Positions 5,504-8,601 of a stretch of 8,601 nucleotides of DNA are shown here, piece after piece. The stretch spans positions 1 through 8,601 of the forward strand of contig JANQSQ010000321.1 in the NCBI GenBank assembly GCA_028283985.1, read 5' to 3'. Made by a program: the position numbers and the translations under genes. Position 1 is the stretch's first letter. Every line of letters starts with the position of its first letter. The stretch comes from Rhodothermales bacterium. Its GTDB lineage: Bacteria > Bacteroidota > Rhodothermia > Rhodothermales > VXPQ01. Under the pieces are notes generated by a model, which was given only the letters and a program-made list of their open reading frames with translations, had not been told where the DNA came from and did not search any database.

Positions 5504-7273
5504 ATGCCTTGGCAAGCCTGGTTCACCCTTGCAACGATTCTGATCATGATCGTGGCCCTTGTGCGCGAATGGGCACGGGTGGATGTAACCATTCTGTTGG
5601 CGTTGGGCACACTTCTCCTCGCTGGAGTAGTCAGCCCTATCGAAGCTTTTTCGGGAGTCGCATGGGAAGCGGTTATTACGATCGCTTCGCTGTACGTGGT
5701 AGCCGCCGGTATTCATCAAACAGGGCTGCTCACCTGGATAGATCGCTGGCTGGTGCAGTCCGGCGGCACGGTGACATCGCTTCTTTTCCGTGTTATGACG
5801 CCTGCTGCAGTGTTGTCCGCCTTTCTGAACAACACCCCGGTAGTCGCCATGCTCATACCGCGAATGCAGGCGGTGGCCCGAAAAACCGGCATATCGGTAT
5901 CGAAGTTGTTGATGCCTCTCTCTTTCGCTGCGATTGCAGGAGGGATGATCACGCTTATCGGCACCTCGACGAACATTATTGCTTCAAGCCTTATTCGCGA
6001 GGCCGGCCTGCAGGAATTCGGGCTGTTCGAATTTGCCTGGATAGGTCTGCCCGCGGCCGTCCTGACCGTGGCGTACCTGTCTCTTGTCGGGCATCGGCTA
6101 ATGCCGGACACGACCCCCGGCGACCGGGATAAGGCGGACACACTGAATTACCGGTTTCGCCTGTGCGTACCTTCCGGTTCACCCCTCGCCGGCATGTCGA
6201 TCCAAAAAGCGAATCTCCGGTCACTGGGCGACGCCTACCTCGTATATATCCGGCGCGGTCAGGATACGATCGGCCCGGTCGCTCCGGAAGAAATCATTCG
6301 GGAAGCAGACATTCTCACGTTTATCGGGCGTACGGACGCCAGGGAGCGTCTGCTTCGCGAAACCGATTTTTTTGCACATCCCACCGAAAACGAGCAGGAT
6401 AACCAGGAAACAGACCCTCCTCTGTTTCAAGCAGTGATTTCAATAAATTCGACCCTGGCCGGCAAAACGCTGAAGGACGTCAGCTTCCGGGAAAAATACG
6501 AGGGGGTTGTACTCGCCATCCATCGCAAGGACGAATCGATCCGTGGAGCGCTTGGCAAGGTTCCCCTCAAACCGGGCGACCTTCTTATCATCGAAGCTCA
6601 AAAGGGGTTTGACCACCGCTGGAGTCAAAGCGAGGGCGATTTTTATCTTGTCACACAAGATATTCGGAAGCAACAGCCGATAGATGAAAAAACAGGGCTG
6701 GTTCTGGCCATGCTGGCCATACTGATCATCTTGCATATCGTCGGTGTGCTCCCCCTCTCCGCAGCAGCCTTTACAGGCGCGCTGGGCATGATCCTGATCG
6801 GTTTTTTGCGCGGCACCCAGCTGCGCCAGTCCGTGGATGTCGGCGTCATCCTGACGATTACAGGGGCTTTCGGTATTGGACACGCCGTCCAGACAAGTGG
6901 TCTGGCAACAGGACTGGGACACGCCATCGCAACGATATTACCCGGTCAGCACCCTCTGATAGCGTTGCTGTTTCTGTACCTTGGCACCATGCTCGTCACA
7001 GAAATCATCACGAACAGCGCCGCGGTCGTCATCATGATTCCCATTGCCCTGGTGACAGCCGTCGATATCGGTATGGAACCGCGCGCCGTAGCGCTGGCGG
7101 TGACGATAGCGGCCTCGGCAAGCTTCCTTTCCCCGCTCGGCTATCAAACGAATTTGATGGTGATGGGGGCCGGCGGATACCGTTTCAGGGATTATTTTCG
7201 GGCCGGACTGCCCGTAAGTATCGCCGTCATGGCAATCACCCTGACCGCCGTGTACCTGAGATGGCTCGGATAG
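5504..7273 (+). CDS. SLC13-family anion permease with two central RCK_C domains (probable sulfate transporter)
   Basis: A 589-aa inner-membrane protein. Hydrophobic segments cover about 5-200 and 397-586, with a soluble middle of about 200 residues that fits two TrkA-C/RCK_C domains: about 215-287 (CVPSGSPLAGMSIQKANLRS ... ADILTFIG) and 305-385 (ISINSTLAGKTLKDVSFRE ... KPGDLLIIE). Each membrane half carries the repeated SLC13 signatures: SAFLNNTPVVAMLIP (105-119) with LIGTSTNIIAS (151-161), and TEIITNSAAVVIMIP (499-513) with LSPLGYQTNLMVMGAGGY (542-559). By family these are substrate and Na+ sites. Permeases with this RCK_C insertion include the sulfate transporters of algae and cyanobacteria, but others carry dicarboxylates or phosphate. 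Sulfate is inferred mainly from the position 9 bases behind cysNC. ATG 5504 begins at the first membrane helix and has no Shine-Dalgarno. RCK_C domains suggest ligand gating; the ligand is unknown. Confidence 0.9.
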   Translation: MPWQAWFTLATILIMIVALVREWARVDVTILLALGTLLLAGVVSPIEAFSGVAWEAVITIASLYVVAAGIHQTGLLTWIDRWLVQSGGTVTSLLFRVMTPAAVLSAFLNNTPVVAMLIPRMQAVARKTGISVSKLLMPLSFAAIAGGMITLIGTSTNIIASSLIREAGLQEFGLFEFAWIGLPAAVLTVAYLSLVGHRLMPDTTPGDRDKADTLNYRFRLCVPSGSPLAGMSIQKANLRSLGDAYLVYIRRGQDTIGPVAPEEIIREADILTFIGRTDARERLLRETDFFAHPTENEQDNQETDPPLFQAVISINSTLAGKTLKDVSFREKYEGVVLAIHRKDESIRGALGKVPLKPGDLLIIEAQKGFDHRWSQSEGDFYLVTQDIRKQQPIDEKTGLVLAMLAILIILHIVGVLPLSAAAFTGALGMILIGFLRGTQLRQSVDVGVILTITGAFGIGHAVQTSGLATGLGHAIATILPGQHPLIALLFLYLGTMLVTEIITNSAAVVIMIPIALVTAVDIGMEPRAVALAVTIAASASFLSPLGYQTNLMVMGAGGYRFRDYFRAGLPVSIAVMAITLTAVYLRWLG

Positions 7274-7295
7274 CCGCATGCCGGAGACCGGCTAT
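7270..7295. terminator. Possible bidirectional terminator hairpin between convergent genes
   Basis: ATAGCCG (7270-7276) is complementary to CGGCTAT (7289-7295). An alternative, tighter hairpin is GCCGG-AGA-CCGGC (7280-7292). Both overlap the two stop codons (permease TAG 7271-7273; dehydrogenase stop 7294-7292 on the minus strand). No T-run follows in either direction, so a classical intrinsic terminator is not proven, but the convergent position makes a shared termination signal plausible. Confidence 0.4.
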
Positions 7296-8248
7296 ACCAC
7301 CCGGTACGGAATATGCCTCGCGCCGCTGAGCACAGCCTGAACAGCTTCGGCGCACATTTCCGCCATTCTCAAACGCGTCGCATGCGTTGCGCTCCCAAGA
7401 TGCGGCGCCATCACCACATTGTCGAGATCGCATAACCCCGGATGTACCGAAGGTTCATCCTCGAATACATCCAGGCCCGCTGCCCGAATCGCGCGGCTGC
7501 GAAGCGCATCGACTAGCGCCTCTTCATCCACCACAGCGCCACGCGCCGTATTCACAAGGATGGCGGACGGCTTCATACGCGCAAGCGCCTCGCGCCCGAT
7601 AAGACCCCTGCTGGATGCATTGAGGCTGCAATGCAAGGAAACCACATCGCTGGTTTCCAAAAGCGTATTCATGGAAACAAGCCGGGCGCCCAGTTTCTGC
7701 TCCACAGACGGATTAGCGGGGGAACGGTTGTGGTAACATACACGCATTCCGAAACCAATGGCGCGACGCGCCACTGCAGCCCCGATTCTACCCAGACCCA
7801 CGATGCCTATCGTACCACCGCTCAGATCAGACCCCAGCAAAAGATCCGCTTCCCACCTTGAAAACTCTCCGGCTCGTACATACCGGTCCGCCGGCGCCAC
7901 ATTCCGCGCCGCTGCCAGAAGCAACGCAAACGCCATATCCGCTGTGGCTTCCGTGAGTACACCCGGCGTATTCGTAACAACGACCCCGCTGGCGCGCGCC
8001 GCTGCCAGATCAATGTTGTCGTACCCCACCGCATATTGCGCAACCACCTTAATGCCGGGACAGGCGCGTAACACCCGCTCGGTCACCGGATCCGACAATA
8101 GCGTGATGAGCGCATCGGCCCCCTGGGCAATATCGATCAACTGGTCCTCATCCGGGCCGCCGACGGAAAATTCATGCTGGACAATCTCGTGGCCATTCAG
8201 CAGATGCAGCCCCCCTGAGGGCAACGGTCGCGTTACAACGATACGCAT
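7292..8248 (-). CDS. D-isomer-specific 2-hydroxyacid dehydrogenase (glyoxylate/hydroxypyruvate reductase type)
   Basis: A 318-aa cytoplasmic oxidoreductase, the usual family length. It probably reduces a 2-oxoacid such as glyoxylate or hydroxypyruvate to the D-2-hydroxyacid. The N-terminal substrate domain has YAVGYDNIDLAAA (72-84) and TNTPGVLTEATADMAFALLL (92-111). The Rossmann part has GLGRIG (151-156) after TIGIV. The catalytic triad is present: Arg236 in NTARG, Glu265 in DVFEDEP and His283 in APHLGSAT, with spacings of 29 and 18 residues as in known glycerate dehydrogenases. Asn174-Arg175 (YHNRSP) at the end of the second beta strand replaces the Asp expected for NAD, which suggests NADP(H). 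There is no C-terminal ACT domain, so it is not a long-form SerA. ATG 8248 gives the normal short start (MRIVVTRPLP); no Shine-Dalgarno precedes it. It converges on the permease and is divergent from the glycosyltransferase, so it is its own unit. The exact substrate cannot be told. Confidence 0.93.
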   Translation of the reverse strand: MRIVVTRPLPSGGLHLLNGHEIVQHEFSVGGPDEDQLIDIAQGADALITLLSDPVTERVLRACPGIKVVAQYAVGYDNIDLAAARASGVVVTNTPGVLTEATADMAFALLLAAARNVAPADRYVRAGEFSRWEADLLLGSDLSGGTIGIVGLGRIGAAVARRAIGFGMRVCYHNRSPANPSVEQKLGARLVSMNTLLETSDVVSLHCSLNASSRGLIGREALARMKPSAILVNTARGAVVDEEALVDALRSRAIRAAGLDVFEDEPSVHPGLCDLDNVVMAPHLGSATHATRLRMAEMCAEAVQAVLSGARHIPYRVV

Positions 8249-8524
8249 GATGGGCGAAATAAATCAGGAAACGGAATGCACAAGAAAAACAAAACCGGGC
8301 ATAAAGTACATGCAAAGCGTCTGCTATACGTAATGAAGAATGTTTTTTTTCAAAGGCCCTGGAGCCTCAACCTCCCATGGAACACCGCGGACAGAAGAAC
8401 ATCGACATGACCGGGAAACATCCGGGAAACCGGCAAGGGGGGGCGATGGTTACCGCAAGGGTTTAGGTCCTGTTAGCACTATGCAGCGGCGCTCTGCGGC
8501 ATCCCGATCTCTACGGTCATCGAA
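8249..8524. other. Divergent intergenic region between dehydrogenase and glycosyltransferase genes
   Basis: The 276 bases hold the 5' regions of both flanking genes. On the minus strand, TTGAAA (8353-8348) and TATAGC (8328-8323) are 19 bases apart and could be a weak promoter for the dehydrogenase, 75 bases from its start. I see no clear plus-strand promoter. A T8 run (8343-8350) and a G7 run (8437-8443) are present, together with a 9-base direct repeat listed separately. Two small plus-strand frames occur: 8340-8528, 62 codons, whose TGA overlaps the ATG of the next gene as ATGA, and 8377-8466, 29 codons. Neither has recognisable content or a ribosome binding site. No riboswitch or RNA gene was recognised. 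Confidence 0.5.
8411..8430 (+). repeat. Short direct repeat, two copies of CCGGGAAAC
   Basis: CCGGGAAAC occurs at 8411-8419 and again at 8422-8430, separated by AT (11-base period, one DNA turn). It lies about 95 bases upstream of the glycosyltransferase start. Direct half-sites one turn apart can be regulator binding sites, but two copies of a 9-mer may also be chance or slippage. Confidence 0.4.
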
Positions 8525-8601
8525 ATGAAGATTCTGTTCATTGTGCAGGGGGAAGGGCGAGGGCACCTCACGCAGGCGCTCGCCCAGCAAACCATGCTGT
8601 G
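8525..8601 (+). CDS. Probable glycosyltransferase, N-terminal 25 codons (cut by the window edge)
   Basis: The first residues are MKILFIVQGEGRGHLTQALA, then QQTML. A beta strand followed by a Gly-rich GEGRGHLTQ loop is the typical N-terminus of GT-B fold glycosyltransferases (UDP-glycosyltransferase / MurG-like and related families), where this loop helps hold the acceptor and donor. Proteins beginning almost exactly this way are annotated as glycosyltransferases in Bacteroidota. The donor and acceptor cannot be inferred from 25 residues. ATG 8525 is chosen because the strand-loop pattern begins directly after it; no Shine-Dalgarno is present (TCTCTACGGTCATCGAA before the ATG). It is divergent from the dehydrogenase. 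Confidence 0.7.
   Translation, partial: MKILFIVQGEGRGHLTQALAQQTML

Noticed and set aside
5278..6132. 284-codon plus-strand frame across the cysNC/permease boundary
   Set aside because: It overlaps the 3' end of cysNC and the 5' third of the permease in another frame, is Arg/Ser/His-rich, and matches no family.
8343..8350. T8 run as an intrinsic terminator
   Set aside because: No stem-loop precedes it and no plus-strand gene ends upstream of it.
8377..8466. 29-codon plus-strand frame
   Set aside because: No ribosome site, no recognisable sequence, and its length is expected by chance.

Overview
The window (about 8.6 kb, GC roughly 55 %) reads as an ordinary chromosomal stretch from a Bacteroidota-like bacterium, possibly of the Rhodothermia/Balneolia type. 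This rests on three inferences. None of the start codons I could place has a Shine-Dalgarno sequence, which is typical of Bacteroidota. A sequence ahead of cysD resembles the Bacteroidota promoter (TTG, then TAnnTTTG). The left gene is a long lipoprotein of the CRTAC1 / FG-GAP / ASPIC-UnbV family, which is abundant in such genomes. The taxonomic call is tentative.

Layout. (1) Bases 1-2014, minus strand: the N-terminal 671 codons of a CRTAC1-like lipoprotein with a signal peptide and lipobox, seven DxDxDG calcium motifs (a seven-bladed propeller) and an ASPIC/UnbV domain. It continues past the left edge. It starts at a non-ATG codon and is covered by long antisense frames, so it is easy to miss. 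(2) Bases 2015-2591: a control region with a strong imperfect hairpin (2109-2145), then a decayed remnant of a UDP-glucuronate decarboxylase gene that has lost its 5' half and about 40 internal codons. (3) Bases 2592-7273, plus strand: a compact sulfate operon. It holds cysD (ATP sulfurylase small subunit), a fused cysNC (ATP sulfurylase GTPase subunit plus APS kinase) and an SLC13-type permease with two central RCK_C domains. Together they would import sulfate or another divalent anion, activate it to APS and phosphorylate it to PAPS. No PAPS reductase, sulfite reductase or sulfotransferase is present, so the fate of the PAPS cannot be read here. (4) Bases 7292-8248, minus strand: a D-2-hydroxyacid dehydrogenase of the glyoxylate/hydroxypyruvate reductase type, convergent with the permease. 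Only 18 bases lie between the stop codons, and a small hairpin spans both. (5) Bases 8249-8524: a divergent intergenic region. (6) Bases 8525-8601: the first 25 codons of a probable glycosyltransferase that runs off the right edge.

No RNA gene, CRISPR array, insertion sequence, phage gene or defence system was found, and I see no convincing new multi-gene system. The points most worth a second look are the hidden lipoprotein, the nucleotide-sugar pseudogene with a readable deletion junction, the 15-bp hairpin beside it, and the promoter/start arrangement of cysD.
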